DNA of 64,000 bases from Pseudomonadota bacterium (GCA_021793155.1 JAJYTF010000015.1:1-64000); one strand, 5' to 3'. Positions 15,061-23,476 are shown, numbered from the stretch's first letter. The notes: generated from the letters alone by a model not told the origin. Translations and numbers: made by a program.

Positions 15061-16311
15061 ATGATGGAAACCAAGTACCTGATCATCGGCTCGTCCCATG
15101 CGGCGCTGGAAGCGCTGCGGGCCATTCGCCAGGCCGATCGCGACGGCAGCATGACGATGCTGACCCGGGACGGCCACATGCCGTATTCGCCCACCATCCT
15201 GCCTTATGTGGTGTCGGGCCGATCTGCTCCCGACCGGGCCATCCTGCGCGATGAGACGTTCTTCGCCGCCAACGGCTGCGCCTTCGTCGGCAATGCCACG
15301 GCGGTCGGCCTCGACGCCAAGGGCAAGACGGTCGCCCTGGCCGACGGCCGGTCCTGGCGCTACGACAAGCTGCTCATCGCCACCGGCGCAGCCCCCGCCA
15401 TACCTCCGGTTCCCGGATTGGACGGGAGCGTGCCTTTCCATGTCCTCCGTTCGCTGGACGACGCGATGAGCCTGCGCAACGCGATGGGCGCGGCTCGGCG
15501 CGCCGTGGTGCTGGGGGGCGGCCTCGTCGGCCTGCATGCCGCCGAGAACCTGGCCGAAGCGGGGCTGGCCGTCAGCGTCGTGGAAATGCGCCCGCATGTG
15601 CTTCCCGGCTATTTCGATGCCAAGGCAAGCGGGCGTATAGAGGCGGCCTTCACCGAACATGGCGTGAAGCTGTTCCTTGGCCGCACGGTGGTCGCCGTCG
15701 ACGCGCCGGATGGCCGGTCATGCACCGTCCGCCTCGATGACGGCGGAGCCATCGAGGCCGACCTGCTGCTGGTGGCGACCGGGGTCAAGCCGGTCGCGGA
15801 CTGGCTGTCAGGGTCGGGCGTGGCGGTCGATCGCGGCGTATTGGTGGACGACACCATGCGCACCAACCTGCCCGACGTCTGGGCCGCCGGCGACGTCGCC
15901 CAGGCCAAGGACTTCCACAGCGGGACCCAGGCGCTGATCGGCATCATCCCGACGGCGGTGGAGCAGGGGAGACTGGCCGGCATGGATATGGCCGGCGACA
16001 GTTATCTCAAGCCTTACGCGGGGGGCGTGCCGATAAATACCTATCGCTTTTTCGGGCGGGTCGCCTTGTCCATCGGGCAAGCGGCTGCGGATGGTTGCGG
16101 CGAGGTGGCCGAACAGGAAGGCGGCGGCTATCGCCGGGTGGTGCTGGCCGATGGCCGGTTGGTCGGCTACGCCAGCGTCGATGAACCCTTCGACGTGGGC
16201 ATCATGGGCGAATTGATCCGCCGCCGGGTCGATCTGTCGGGCTGCAAAGAGGACTTCCTGAGCCGGCCGCTGGAAACCGGCCGTCGGCTGATGAGCGAGG
16301 GGTGGAGGTAG
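15061..16311 (+). CDS. padH: PadH, FAD/NAD-dependent oxidoreductase subunit
   Basis: This 416-residue pyridine-nucleotide-disulfide-oxidoreductase-like protein has a first dinucleotide motif IIGSSHAALEALRAIR, a second GGGLVGLHAAENLAEAGLAVSVVE, and the FAD-binding WAAGDVAQAKD near residue 280. No redox-active CxxC pair is apparent. In phenylglyoxylate dehydrogenases of denitrifiers an extra flavin subunit lets the enzyme reduce NAD rather than only ferredoxin. ATG 15061 or 15064 may be used. It follows padG by 8 nt. Confidence 0.87.
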   Translation: MMETKYLIIGSSHAALEALRAIRQADRDGSMTMLTRDGHMPYSPTILPYVVSGRSAPDRAILRDETFFAANGCAFVGNATAVGLDAKGKTVALADGRSWRYDKLLIATGAAPAIPPVPGLDGSVPFHVLRSLDDAMSLRNAMGAARRAVVLGGGLVGLHAAENLAEAGLAVSVVEMRPHVLPGYFDAKASGRIEAAFTEHGVKLFLGRTVVAVDAPDGRSCTVRLDDGGAIEADLLLVATGVKPVADWLSGSGVAVDRGVLVDDTMRTNLPDVWAAGDVAQAKDFHSGTQALIGIIPTAVEQGRLAGMDMAGDSYLKPYAGGVPINTYRFFGRVALSIGQAAADGCGEVAEQEGGGYRRVVLADGRLVGYASVDEPFDVGIMGELIRRRVDLSGCKEDFLSRPLETGRRLMSEGWR

Positions 16312-16313
16312 GC

Positions 16314-17639
16314 ATGGGAACCGCGTTCGATACCATCGCCTTCAAGGCATCCGCCTGTGACGGCTGCGGCAAGTGCATGACCGCTTGCGCCGAGGCCAAG
16401 CAGGGTGCCAGCCGGATTTCCATTGTTTCGGGGGCCGGGGAAGGGCGCTTCGAGCTGTCGTTGTGCCGTCAATGCGGCGACCCCAAATGCGCCATGGTCT
16501 GCCCGGCGGGGGCGCTCGCCAAGGACGAAGCATCGGGTGTGATCCGATGGGATGCCAACCAGTGCGTCGATTGCCTGCTGTGCACCGCCGGCTGCAGTTT
16601 CGGCGGCATCTCGGTGGACAGTCATACGGCCCGGGTTGCCAAATGCGACCAGTGCGACGGCGATCCGGCCTGCGTCAAGGCATGTCCCACCGGCGCGCTG
16701 GAGTGGGTGACCGCCGGCAGCGTGTTCAAGAAATACGGCGATCGCGAGGACATGTTCGTTCCCGGCCTGTCGGGGTGCCAGGGTTGCAATTCCGAGCTGA
16801 TCATGCGCCACGCCATGCGCAAGATCGGCCGCAACGCGGTGCTGGCGACGCCACCCGGCTGCATTCCCGGGATGGGGTCGGTCGGCTACAACGGTAAGAC
16901 CGGCACCAAGGTGCCGGTATTCCACCCGCTGTTGACCAATACCGCTTCGATGCTTGCGGGCATTCGCCGCTATTACGACCGCATCGGCCGCAAGGACATC
17001 GTGGTGATGGCCCTGGCCGGCGACGGCGGCACCTCCGACTGCGGCTTCCATGCGGTCTCCGGAGCGGCCGAACGGGGCGAGAAGGTCCTTTATGTCTGCG
17101 TCGACAACGAAGGCTACATGAATACCGGCATGCAGCGGTCGAGCACCACGCCGTTCGGCTCATGGACCTCGACCACGCCGGTGGGCGAGCACATGCGCGG
17201 CAAGACGCAGGATGCCAAGAACCTGCCGCTGATCATGGTGGCGCATAAATGCGCCTACGTCGCCACTGCCTCGACCGGCTACATGGAAGATCTGTACGCC
17301 AAGCTCGACAAGGCGGTCGAGGCGTCGTTCCGCGGATTCTCCTATCTGCACATCTATTCGCCTTGCCCCACCGGCTGGCGTATTCCGTCGTCCAAGGTGA
17401 TCGAAGCCTGCCGCATGAGCGTCGACAGCAACTTTGTCACCTTGTGGGAATATACGCGTGAGGGTGGGCTCAGATTCACCCGCTCGCCCGACCGGCCGAT
17501 ACCGATCCGCGACTATGTGAAGCTGCTGGGCAAGTACCGCCATCTCGACGAGGCGCAGCTGGACCACATCCAGGCCAGGGTCGACGAGCAGGTGGCACTG
17601 TTGAGGATGATGGCCGCCGAACCGGTAGCCGCAGAATAA
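16314..17639 (+). CDS. padI: PadI, beta subunit with multi-cluster ferredoxin domain and TPP site
   Basis: Start ATG 16314 with GGAGG 5-6 nt upstream; an earlier GTG at 16302 is weaker. Residues 1-130 form a polyferredoxin (CDGCGKCMTAC, CRQCGDPKCAMVC, CVDCLLCTAGC, CDQCDGDPACVKAC). The rest is a POR-type beta subunit with the thiamine-diphosphate motif GDGGTSDCGF...VDNEGYMNTG and GCQGCNSELIMRHAMRKIG. It would bind TPP and catalyse decarboxylation of phenylglyoxylate. Last gene of the operon; the start lies just past the padH stop. Confidence 0.9.
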   Translation: MGTAFDTIAFKASACDGCGKCMTACAEAKQGASRISIVSGAGEGRFELSLCRQCGDPKCAMVCPAGALAKDEASGVIRWDANQCVDCLLCTAGCSFGGISVDSHTARVAKCDQCDGDPACVKACPTGALEWVTAGSVFKKYGDREDMFVPGLSGCQGCNSELIMRHAMRKIGRNAVLATPPGCIPGMGSVGYNGKTGTKVPVFHPLLTNTASMLAGIRRYYDRIGRKDIVVMALAGDGGTSDCGFHAVSGAAERGEKVLYVCVDNEGYMNTGMQRSSTTPFGSWTSTTPVGEHMRGKTQDAKNLPLIMVAHKCAYVATASTGYMEDLYAKLDKAVEASFRGFSYLHIYSPCPTGWRIPSSKVIEACRMSVDSNFVTLWEYTREGGLRFTRSPDRPIPIRDYVKLLGKYRHLDEAQLDHIQARVDEQVALLRMMAAEPVAAE

Positions 17640-17663
17640 AGGCGATAGCGTTGATTTGAGGCT

Positions 17664-17774
17664 CGTCATCGCGAGCGCGGCGAGGAAGAAAATGGTGGTC
17701 GTTGCGAGCCGCCGGTGAAGTAATCCAGAGCCGTTGGTGCGGCCCCTGGACTGCTTCGCCCTGCTCGCGATGAC
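17664..17774. repeat. dispersed palindromic repeat, copy A
   Basis: The block opens CGTCATCGCGAGC and closes GCTCGCGATGAC, with inner arms AAGTAATCCAG and CTGGACTGCTTCG, so the whole could fold as a long hairpin. It belongs to a widespread intergenic repeat type and resembles 19986-20062. It fills most of the gap between padI and the next gene. Confidence 0.6.
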
Positions 17775-17847
17775 AGGCTCGTGATTCAATAGCGGTGGCA
17801 GAAAAAACGGGGCGCTTCTCGGGGAGCGCTAGGGGAAGGAGAAAGAC

Positions 17848-19911
17848 ATGCATATTCCGGCGGAGTCCAGCCTTGGCGCGCAGGCGCTGTTTCATCAGGC
17901 GGCGGCGGACGGGCGCGAGGCGTTGAACGAGACCGAACTGACCGCCCTGTTGGCCGGCCTCGGCCTGGCATTGGCCGAAGCGGCGTCGCCAGCCGCGACC
18001 GGGCTGTTCATCTCCCTTAACCGGACCCGGGAATTCGGCATGGTGATCAGCGCCGGGTCGGGCGGGCTGGATCGGGCGCTGGATGGCGGCAACTTCCGAA
18101 AGGATCGTCATGCGGTCCATGCGGCCACCGCATTGACCGATGCGGAGGATTTCCTGCGCCTGTTCAAGCGGACCCTGGCCTATCAGAAGCTTGTCGCGGC
18201 GGCCAGGTCGGAGGGGCAGCAGTTTGCCGAAGCGCCGCTCAAAGCCTGCTTCGAACGGCTGATTGCTCTGGGCAACGGCGAGGATGACGCGGGCCTCGTC
18301 CTGCAAAGTCTGGACCTCGATCCGGTGCAGGCCGGCGACGACCGCCTGATCGTTCGGACGGCCCGCTGCAGCTTCGGCCCAGCGTCGGCGAAACGGCTTG
18401 CCCGCCCTATCCATAAGATCGACAAGCTGCTTCATCCGGCCTCCATTGGTGTCATCGGGGTGTCCGCCACCAGCATGAATTTCGGCCGGATCATCCTGCG
18501 CAACCTGATGGGCAGTGGTTACGCCAAGGAACGTTTGACCATCATCCGCCCTGGTGAAACCGAGATCGACGGCGTCAGATGCGTTGAAAGCCTCAATGCG
18601 CTCGACGGGAAGCTGGACCTGCTGATCGTCGCCGTAGCAGCCAGCGCGGTCTACGAACTGGTGGACGGGATTATCGCCACCGGAGCCGTGCATTCGGTCA
18701 TGCTGATCCCCGGCGATCTCGGCGAAACCAGGCGCAGCAAGGAGCCGGCCGCCGCCCTGGCGGCCCGTATCAACGCCGCCCATGGCGAGGCGGACGGCGG
18801 CCCGATCTTCCTCGGCGCCAATTGCCTGGGCGTCGTCTCGCACCCGGGCGGCTACGACTCCTGGTTCATTCCGCTCGAGAGGCTGCCCAAGGAGCCGAAG
18901 AAAGCGGAACGCAATTCCGTGCTGCTCAGCCAGAGCGGCGCCTTCATGATCAGCCGCCTCAGCCGGAATGCCTGGCTCGACCCGCGCTACATGCTGGCGC
19001 TGGGTAACCAGACCGACCTCACCTACGGCGACATCCTGAGCTATTTCTCCGAGCGCCCCGAGATCGATACCATCGGCCTCTATCTGGAAGGGTTCAAGGA
19101 TCTGGACGGGCTCGATTTTGCCCGGGCGGTACGCCGCGCCGTACTCAACGGCAAGCAAGTCGTGGTCTACAAGTCGGGCCGCACGGCGCCCGGGATGGCC
19201 GGGGTAATGGGGCATACGGCCTCGATCGCCGGCGATCCCGCGCTGTTCTTTTCGGTGATCCGCCAGGCCGGAGCGATCGTTACCGACGATCTGGAAGGCT
19301 TTGACGACCTGTTCTACCTGGCGGGCGCATTGCACCACAAGGCGGTGGGGGGCAACCGGCTGGGAGCCATCAGCGGTGCCGGATACGAGGCGGTGGGCAT
19401 GGCCGACTCGATCGACGGGGAAACCTTCTCGATGCAGATGGGCACCTTGAGCGAGCAGACGGTGGAGAAGGTGCAGAACATTCTCGTCGCCAAGAAGCTG
19501 GATGCTCTGGTTGAGGTGCGCAACCCCATCGATATCAATCCCGGCGCCGACGACGAGGCGCATTTGCAGATCACCGAAGCGTTCATCCAGGATCCCAACA
19601 TTGACGCGGTCGTCGTCGGTCTGGACCCCACGGCGCCTTCAGTGGCGGCACTGGTGGAAAGCAAACTGCGGCCGGGCTTCGACATCAATAACCCGAAAAG
19701 TATCGTTCAGTTGTTGCCGCCGCTGGTTCAGACGGCCGACAAGCCGATACTTGCCGTCATCGATGGCGGCCCCCTCTACGACGCCATGGCAGGGAAGCTG
19801 AAGGATCAGGGCGTCTGCGTAGTCAAGAACTGCGTGGCCGGCACCCGGGCGCTGGTGCGCTACATCGAAGCGCGCAGCGAAGCGGAGCTGATCCGGCGTC
19901 GGGGGTGGTAA
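17848..19911 (+). CDS. ADP-forming acyl-CoA synthetase-like protein with an incomplete ATP-grasp part
   Basis: The 687-residue protein is related to NDP-forming acetyl-CoA synthetases but arranged ATP-grasp-like first. Residues 20-195 match only the ends of an ATP-grasp_5 domain (NETELTALLAGLGL, then FGMVISAGSGGLDRAL...LDLDPVQAG); the middle, about 100 residues including most ATP contacts, is missing. Residues 205-330 are a CoA-binding Rossmann domain (IHKIDKLLHPASIGVIGVSATSMNFG), followed by succinyl-CoA ligase-like domains with GHTASIAGD, similar to the SHTGS loop. A Shine-Dalgarno GGGAAGGAG precedes ATG 17848. It lies between padI and padJ, so a thioester of the phenylacetate pathway is a plausible substrate, but whether it makes ATP is doubtful. 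Confidence 0.72.
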   Translation: MHIPAESSLGAQALFHQAAADGREALNETELTALLAGLGLALAEAASPAATGLFISLNRTREFGMVISAGSGGLDRALDGGNFRKDRHAVHAATALTDAEDFLRLFKRTLAYQKLVAAARSEGQQFAEAPLKACFERLIALGNGEDDAGLVLQSLDLDPVQAGDDRLIVRTARCSFGPASAKRLARPIHKIDKLLHPASIGVIGVSATSMNFGRIILRNLMGSGYAKERLTIIRPGETEIDGVRCVESLNALDGKLDLLIVAVAASAVYELVDGIIATGAVHSVMLIPGDLGETRRSKEPAAALAARINAAHGEADGGPIFLGANCLGVVSHPGGYDSWFIPLERLPKEPKKAERNSVLLSQSGAFMISRLSRNAWLDPRYMLALGNQTDLTYGDILSYFSERPEIDTIGLYLEGFKDLDGLDFARAVRRAVLNGKQVVVYKSGRTAPGMAGVMGHTASIAGDPALFFSVIRQAGAIVTDDLEGFDDLFYLAGALHHKAVGGNRLGAISGAGYEAVGMADSIDGETFSMQMGTLSEQTVEKVQNILVAKKLDALVEVRNPIDINPGADDEAHLQITEAFIQDPNIDAVVVGLDPTAPSVAALVESKLRPGFDINNPKSIVQLLPPLVQTADKPILAVIDGGPLYDAMAGKLKDQGVCVVKNCVAGTRALVRYIEARSEAELIRRRGW

Positions 19912-19914
19912 TCG

Positions 19915-19951
19915 TTTCTCACACCCGCGCCGACGACGCGGGTGTGAGAAA
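19915..19951 (+). terminator. 15-bp perfect hairpin after the acyl-CoA synthetase-like gene
   Basis: TTTCTCACACCCGCG (19915-19929) pairs perfectly with CGCGGGTGTGAGAAA (19937-19951) around a 7-nt loop, starting 4 nt after the stop codon. There is no downstream T-run, so it may act as an mRNA-stabilising or Rho-assisted terminator. Confidence 0.6.
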
Positions 19952-19985
19952 TGCGGATTAATTTCAATACGGCGCGCTTAAGTAC

Positions 19986-20062
19986 CGTTATTGCGAGCTG
20001 AAGGCGAAGCAATCCAGATCAACGACCGGCTTGTGGATTGCTTCGCTGCGCCCGCAATGACG
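19986..20062. repeat. dispersed palindromic repeat, copy B
   Basis: CGTTATTGCGAGC ... GCGAAGCAATCCAG ... TGGATTGCTTCGC ... GCAATGACG is a nested inverted repeat of the same type as 17664-17774. The two copies bracket the acyl-CoA synthetase-like gene. Confidence 0.65.
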
Positions 20063-20113
20063 GCGCATCCTTAACTGAACAGTATTGTGGTTAATTCTGT
20101 TTGTGCCCGTCGA

Positions 20114-20150
20114 AAACCCTCTCCCCTCAAGGAAGAGGGTTTTCTTTTTG
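20114..20150. terminator. bidirectional Rho-independent terminator
   Basis: AAAACCCTCT (20114-20123) pairs with AGAGGGTTTT (20135-20144) and is followed on the plus strand by TTTTCTTTTT. On the minus strand the stem also runs into T residues. It lies between two convergent genes, the plus-strand acyl-CoA synthetase-like gene and padJ. Confidence 0.75.
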
Positions 20151-20154
20151 GCAC

Positions 20155-21474
20155 TCAGGCCTTCGGACGGTTGTCGACGACCCGCTTGGCCTTGCCCAGC
20201 GAGCGCGGCAGGCTGTCGGGTTCCAGAACGGCGACCTTGGTGCTGACGCCGATATAGCTCTTGATGTGGTGCTTCAATTCGTTCGCCACGGCCGATTTGT
20301 CGCCGTCGTCGAGCACGACGTCCGGGCGCATTTCGACCTTCACCGTCAGGTCGTCCAGGTGGCCCCGGCGGTTGATCTCGAGCTGATAGTGCGGCGACAG
20401 CGAGCCGCTTTTCAGGATCAGCTCCTCGACCTGCGAGGGGAACAGGTTCACTCCGCGGATGATCAGCATGTCGTCGGACCGGCCTGTAATTTTCCCCATG
20501 CGGCGGAAGCTGCGGGCCGTACCCGGCAGCAGGCGGCTCAGGTCGCGTGTACGGTAGCGGATGATCGGCAGGGCTTCCTTGGTCAGGCTGGTGAACACCA
20601 GTTCGCCCAATTCGCCGTCCGGCACAGGTTCTCCGGTGTCGGGGTTGACGATCTCGGGATAGAAGTGGTCCTCGTAAATGTGGGGCCCGTCCTTCGTTTC
20701 GATGCATTCGCAGGCGACACCCGGTCCCAGCACTTCCGACAGGCCGTAGATGTCGATGGCGTCGATGCCGCCGCGCCGCTCGATCTCGGCCCGCATGGAT
20801 TCGGTCCATGGCTCGGCACCGAACACGCCCAGCTTGAGCGAACATTCAAGTGGGTCAATTCCCGCAGCCTCCAAAGCATCGAGCAGGACCAGCATGTAGG
20901 ACGGCGTCACCATGATGATGTCGGGCTGGAAGTCGCGGATCAACTGGACCTGCTTTTCCGTCTGTCCGCCCGACATGGGGATGACGGTGCAGCCCAGTTG
21001 CTCGGCACCGTAATGGGCGCCGAGGCCGCCGGTGAACAGGCCATAGCCATAGGCGACCTGGACCTTGTGGCTGGGGGTTGCGCCGGCGTTGCGTAGCGCC
21101 CGGGCGATGCAACCCGCCCACATGTTGATGTCGTTGCGCGTGTAGCCGACAACGGTCGGCCGGCCGGTGGTGCCCGACGAGGCATGGACGCGGACCACCT
21201 GCTCCATCGGCACGGCGAAAAGGCCGAACGGGTAGTTCTGGCGTAGATCGTCCTTGGTGGTGAAGGGGAAGTGGCGCAGGTCTTCAAGCCTCTTCAGGTC
21301 GTCGGGGTGAACATCCTTGGCCAGGCACTTCTTCCGATAGGATTCCACATTGTCATAGGTATGACGCAGCGACCACTTGAGGCGCTCAAGTTGCAGCGCC
21401 GCAAGCTCGTCCCGGCTGGCGATCTCAATCGGCTCCAACACCCCGCGAAGGGGCGCCTTCAGTTTGGCTTTCAT
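20155..21474 (-). CDS. padJ: PadJ, phenylacetate-CoA ligase (AMP-forming)
   Basis: The 439-residue protein is an adenylate-forming ligase of the PaaK family. The ATP-binding loop VHASSGTTGRPTVVGYTRND is intact, and the carboxy-terminal AMP-binding_C_2 domain has GKITGRSDDMLIIRGVNLFPSQVEELIL. It activates phenylacetate to phenylacetyl-CoA in the cytoplasm, the entry reaction of both aerobic (PaaK) and anaerobic (PadJ) routes. The pad genes beside it and a candidate operator shared with the other two pad promoters favour the anaerobic role. Confidence 0.92.
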   Translation of the reverse strand: MKAKLKAPLRGVLEPIEIASRDELAALQLERLKWSLRHTYDNVESYRKKCLAKDVHPDDLKRLEDLRHFPFTTKDDLRQNYPFGLFAVPMEQVVRVHASSGTTGRPTVVGYTRNDINMWAGCIARALRNAGATPSHKVQVAYGYGLFTGGLGAHYGAEQLGCTVIPMSGGQTEKQVQLIRDFQPDIIMVTPSYMLVLLDALEAAGIDPLECSLKLGVFGAEPWTESMRAEIERRGGIDAIDIYGLSEVLGPGVACECIETKDGPHIYEDHFYPEIVNPDTGEPVPDGELGELVFTSLTKEALPIIRYRTRDLSRLLPGTARSFRRMGKITGRSDDMLIIRGVNLFPSQVEELILKSGSLSPHYQLEINRRGHLDDLTVKVEMRPDVVLDDGDKSAVANELKHHIKSYIGVSTKVAVLEPDSLPRSLGKAKRVVDNRPKA

Positions 21475-21795
21475 GGGGTTTCCTCTCTCGTTCGCTCGTC
21501 TTGCTTTGGTGTTATCGTTGTCTTGTTTTTATTGGCCATGCCGGCTAAAGCGCCAGCCGTCGGCTGCCGCTTGTCCACTCCGCGCTTTTTTGTTTTCAGA
21601 GCTGCAAGTGGTGCCTATCTCGTTGGAAACGCTTGCATAAATCATACGTTAAGATGATACGGAAAAAAGTATAAGTCAATTAAATTGGTATCGCGATGCC
21701 GATTTTCCTCCCGTCGCCATGGGATTGCACGGTAAATAGGTACCGTATTACCGCATTTCCCGGCTGCGGATCATTCTTCCGGCCGCATTCGGCGA
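21475..21795. other. intergenic region upstream of padJ
   Basis: About 320 bp, A+T-rich between 21640 and 21700, holding the padJ promoter and operator candidate listed next. I see no gene in the rest. Confidence 0.5.
21654..21679 (-). promoter_or_regulatory. padJ promoter with candidate pad operator 3
   Basis: On the minus strand, TTGACT (21674-21679) is followed after 17 nt by CATCTT (21651-21656), a plausible -10. The plus-strand motif ATGATACGGAAA (21654-21665) covers the spacer and -10, sharing ATGATACRG with 12309 and 12486. ATCAT/ATGAT half-sites (21641-21658) surround it. Confidence 0.5.
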
Positions 21796-22035
21796 CTAGC
21801 TCTCGTCACCCCAGAAGTCGTCGGCAGTGAGAATGTCGTAGACCTCGGCCACCGTGCCGCTCAGGGATTTCTCCGCGTCCGCCAGCGCATCGGTTTCGTC
21901 GGCCGTCCATGCATACGCTTCGACCAGTTGCTCCATGGTCGCTCCGGTTGCGATGATCCCGGCGATCTTGTCATCGTCTATCTGCCCGACGACGCCGATC
22001 ACGTCATCGCGGACCAGGGGGGGAGTTCGTGTCAT
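21796..22035 (-). CDS. small acidic hypothetical protein
   Basis: A 79-residue acidic protein (TPPLVRDDVIGVVGQIDDDKIAGIIATGATMEQLVEAYAWTADETDAL). No family is recognised. The ATMEQLVEAYAW segment is helical and leucine/alanine-rich, and the protein ends DDFWGDES. It starts 9 nt after the HPF-cold-shock gene stop, so it is probably the last gene of a three-gene stress operon. Confidence 0.65.
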   Translation of the reverse strand: MTRTPPLVRDDVIGVVGQIDDDKIAGIIATGATMEQLVEAYAWTADETDALADAEKSLSGTVAEVYDILTADDFWGDES

Positions 22036-22044
22036 GGCGGCAGC

Positions 22045-22632
22045 TCACATCCGTTCGGCCGGCGGCAGATGGCGTTTCCCCATGGGCGTCACGGTGCTGG
22101 CCTGGTCTCCTTTCCGGCCTTCGCCCGGGTGAACGAAGAAGCGCACTTCGTCTCCTACTTCCAGGGCATCGAATCGTCCATCGGCGACGCTGTCCCGCTG
22201 AAAATAGACTTCTTCGCCGGCTAGGGTTTCGATGAAACCGAAACCTGCATAGGGGTAAATCCGCACAATTCGGCCATGTGGCGGAATATCGTGCGTCTTG
22301 GTGGCGGCTCGGGCCTGGCGGACATAATCCTCCAACTGGCGCCGGGCCTCGTCGAAGGCATCGCGGATGACAGCCAGAATGTCCTCATGGGCATGGTGCT
22401 CGGGCGGCTCACGGTTCACCACCAGTTCGCCCCCGGGAAGCGCCAAGTCGATGCGCAGATGGAACAGATCGCCTTTGCGGTGGCGGTGGTGCCGCCGCTC
22501 GATCACCACCCGGCAGGCGGTGATACGCGGGAAGAAGCGCTCCAGCGCCTCCGCCTTTTCGCGGATTCTCTCTTCCACTCCCAACGGAGCGTCCATGTGG
22601 CGGAAGCTGACTTGAACCGGACTTTGCATCAT
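22045..22632 (-). CDS. ribosome hibernation factor (HPF/RaiA) fused to a cold-shock domain
   Basis: From ATG 22632 (or 22629) the protein has about 195 residues. Residues 1-110 resemble HPF/YfiA: SPVQVSFRHMDAPLGVEERIREKAEALERFFPRITACRVVIERRH, then FHLRIDLALPGGELVV. Residues 130-195 form a cold-shock-like domain with GRIVRIYPYAGFGFIETLAGEEVYFQRDSV, matching the RNA-binding GFGFI/VYFH patterns. HPF factors inactivate 70S ribosomes in stationary phase; the added domain may help RNA or ribosome binding. The start is uncertain because no good Shine-Dalgarno is seen. Confidence 0.8.
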   Translation of the reverse strand: MMQSPVQVSFRHMDAPLGVEERIREKAEALERFFPRITACRVVIERRHHRHRKGDLFHLRIDLALPGGELVVNREPPEHHAHEDILAVIRDAFDEARRQLEDYVRQARAATKTHDIPPHGRIVRIYPYAGFGFIETLAGEEVYFQRDSVADGRFDALEVGDEVRFFVHPGEGRKGDQASTVTPMGKRHLPPAERM

Positions 22633-22750
22633 GGCATGCCACGCCGCGTGGTTCGTTGCACTGGAACCATTTTCGTCGCCTGGAGGCGGCGTTTCCTTGA
22701 TCCATGTTAGCCACCATCCCCGAATGAGCCGCATTTCCGGGGAATGCGGG

Positions 22751-23476
22751 CTAGCCGCGGACGACGATGGTGTTGACCACCTCGTCGACGCCGAAAATGC
22801 ACCAGGCGTCGTTCTCGGCCATTGCGCTTTCCTGTTCGCTGGCAACCAGGCCCGACAGGAACACCATACCGTTGTTCACGGCGATACGGATCCGCGCCGC
22901 GTTGACCAGCGGATCCTTTTCGAGCACAAGGCGCAGGGCGTCGGCAACCGGGCCATCTCCGTCCTCTTCGGGCGGCTCGACGGCGACGCCGTTGATCACG
23001 TCCTGGCTGCCGGGGCTCCACCAGGCCAGTACGCCGGCCAGTCTTTTATAGTCGAGGCCGGGCACCGTACCGTTCAGCGTGACGACGCCATCAGCGACAG
23101 AAAACTCCAGACTGCCTTCCGGCATTTGCGGCCGGCGCAGGCTGCGGAGTGCCTTGGCAGCCTCGCCGCCCTCGATGACGAAGTCGCGAAAGGCTTCTTC
23201 CCCAAGGAGGCTGTCGCCTAAGCGCCGGGCAATTTCACCGTCTCCCGCCCGTTCGGCGGGGGCGACCCGCAGCCGATCCAGGATACCGATGATGCCGCGC
23301 AGCTTGGCCGCTTGTTCGAGGGCCAGCTTTTTTGCCGCCACGCTGCCCAGGATCCCCTCCATGATCAGGATGCCGTCGCTGAAGTCGAGGGCCAGCGGGT
23401 GGCTCTTGGCCTCGATCCGGGAATCCTTGCCCAGGCTGGCGCGGACCAGTTGGACCATGTCCTCGTCCGATGTCAT
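22751..23476 (-). CDS. BON-domain protein
   Basis: From ATG 23476 (MTSDEDMVQLVRASLGKD) the protein has 241 residues. At least two BON-like modules are visible: FSVADGVVTLNGTVPGLDYKRLAGVLAWWSPGSQDVINGVAVEPP, and LRLVLEKDPLVNAARIRIAVNNGMVFLSGLVASEQESAMAENDAWCIFGVDEVVNTIVV. BON domains bind membranes or other ligands and are common in osmotic-stress proteins. No signal peptide is evident with this start; ATG 23488 is an alternative. It precedes the HPF fusion by 118 nt on the same strand. The IS element lies just upstream and may have separated it from its native promoter. Confidence 0.75.
   Translation of the reverse strand: MTSDEDMVQLVRASLGKDSRIEAKSHPLALDFSDGILIMEGILGSVAAKKLALEQAAKLRGIIGILDRLRVAPAERAGDGEIARRLGDSLLGEEAFRDFVIEGGEAAKALRSLRRPQMPEGSLEFSVADGVVTLNGTVPGLDYKRLAGVLAWWSPGSQDVINGVAVEPPEEDGDGPVADALRLVLEKDPLVNAARIRIAVNNGMVFLSGLVASEQESAMAENDAWCIFGVDEVVNTIVVRG

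Noticed and set aside
17476-19563. A 695-codon open frame antisense to the acyl-CoA synthetase-like gene
   Set aside because: Same antisense effect; composition is Arg/Gln/Gly-rich with no domain, while the sense frame has clear domains.
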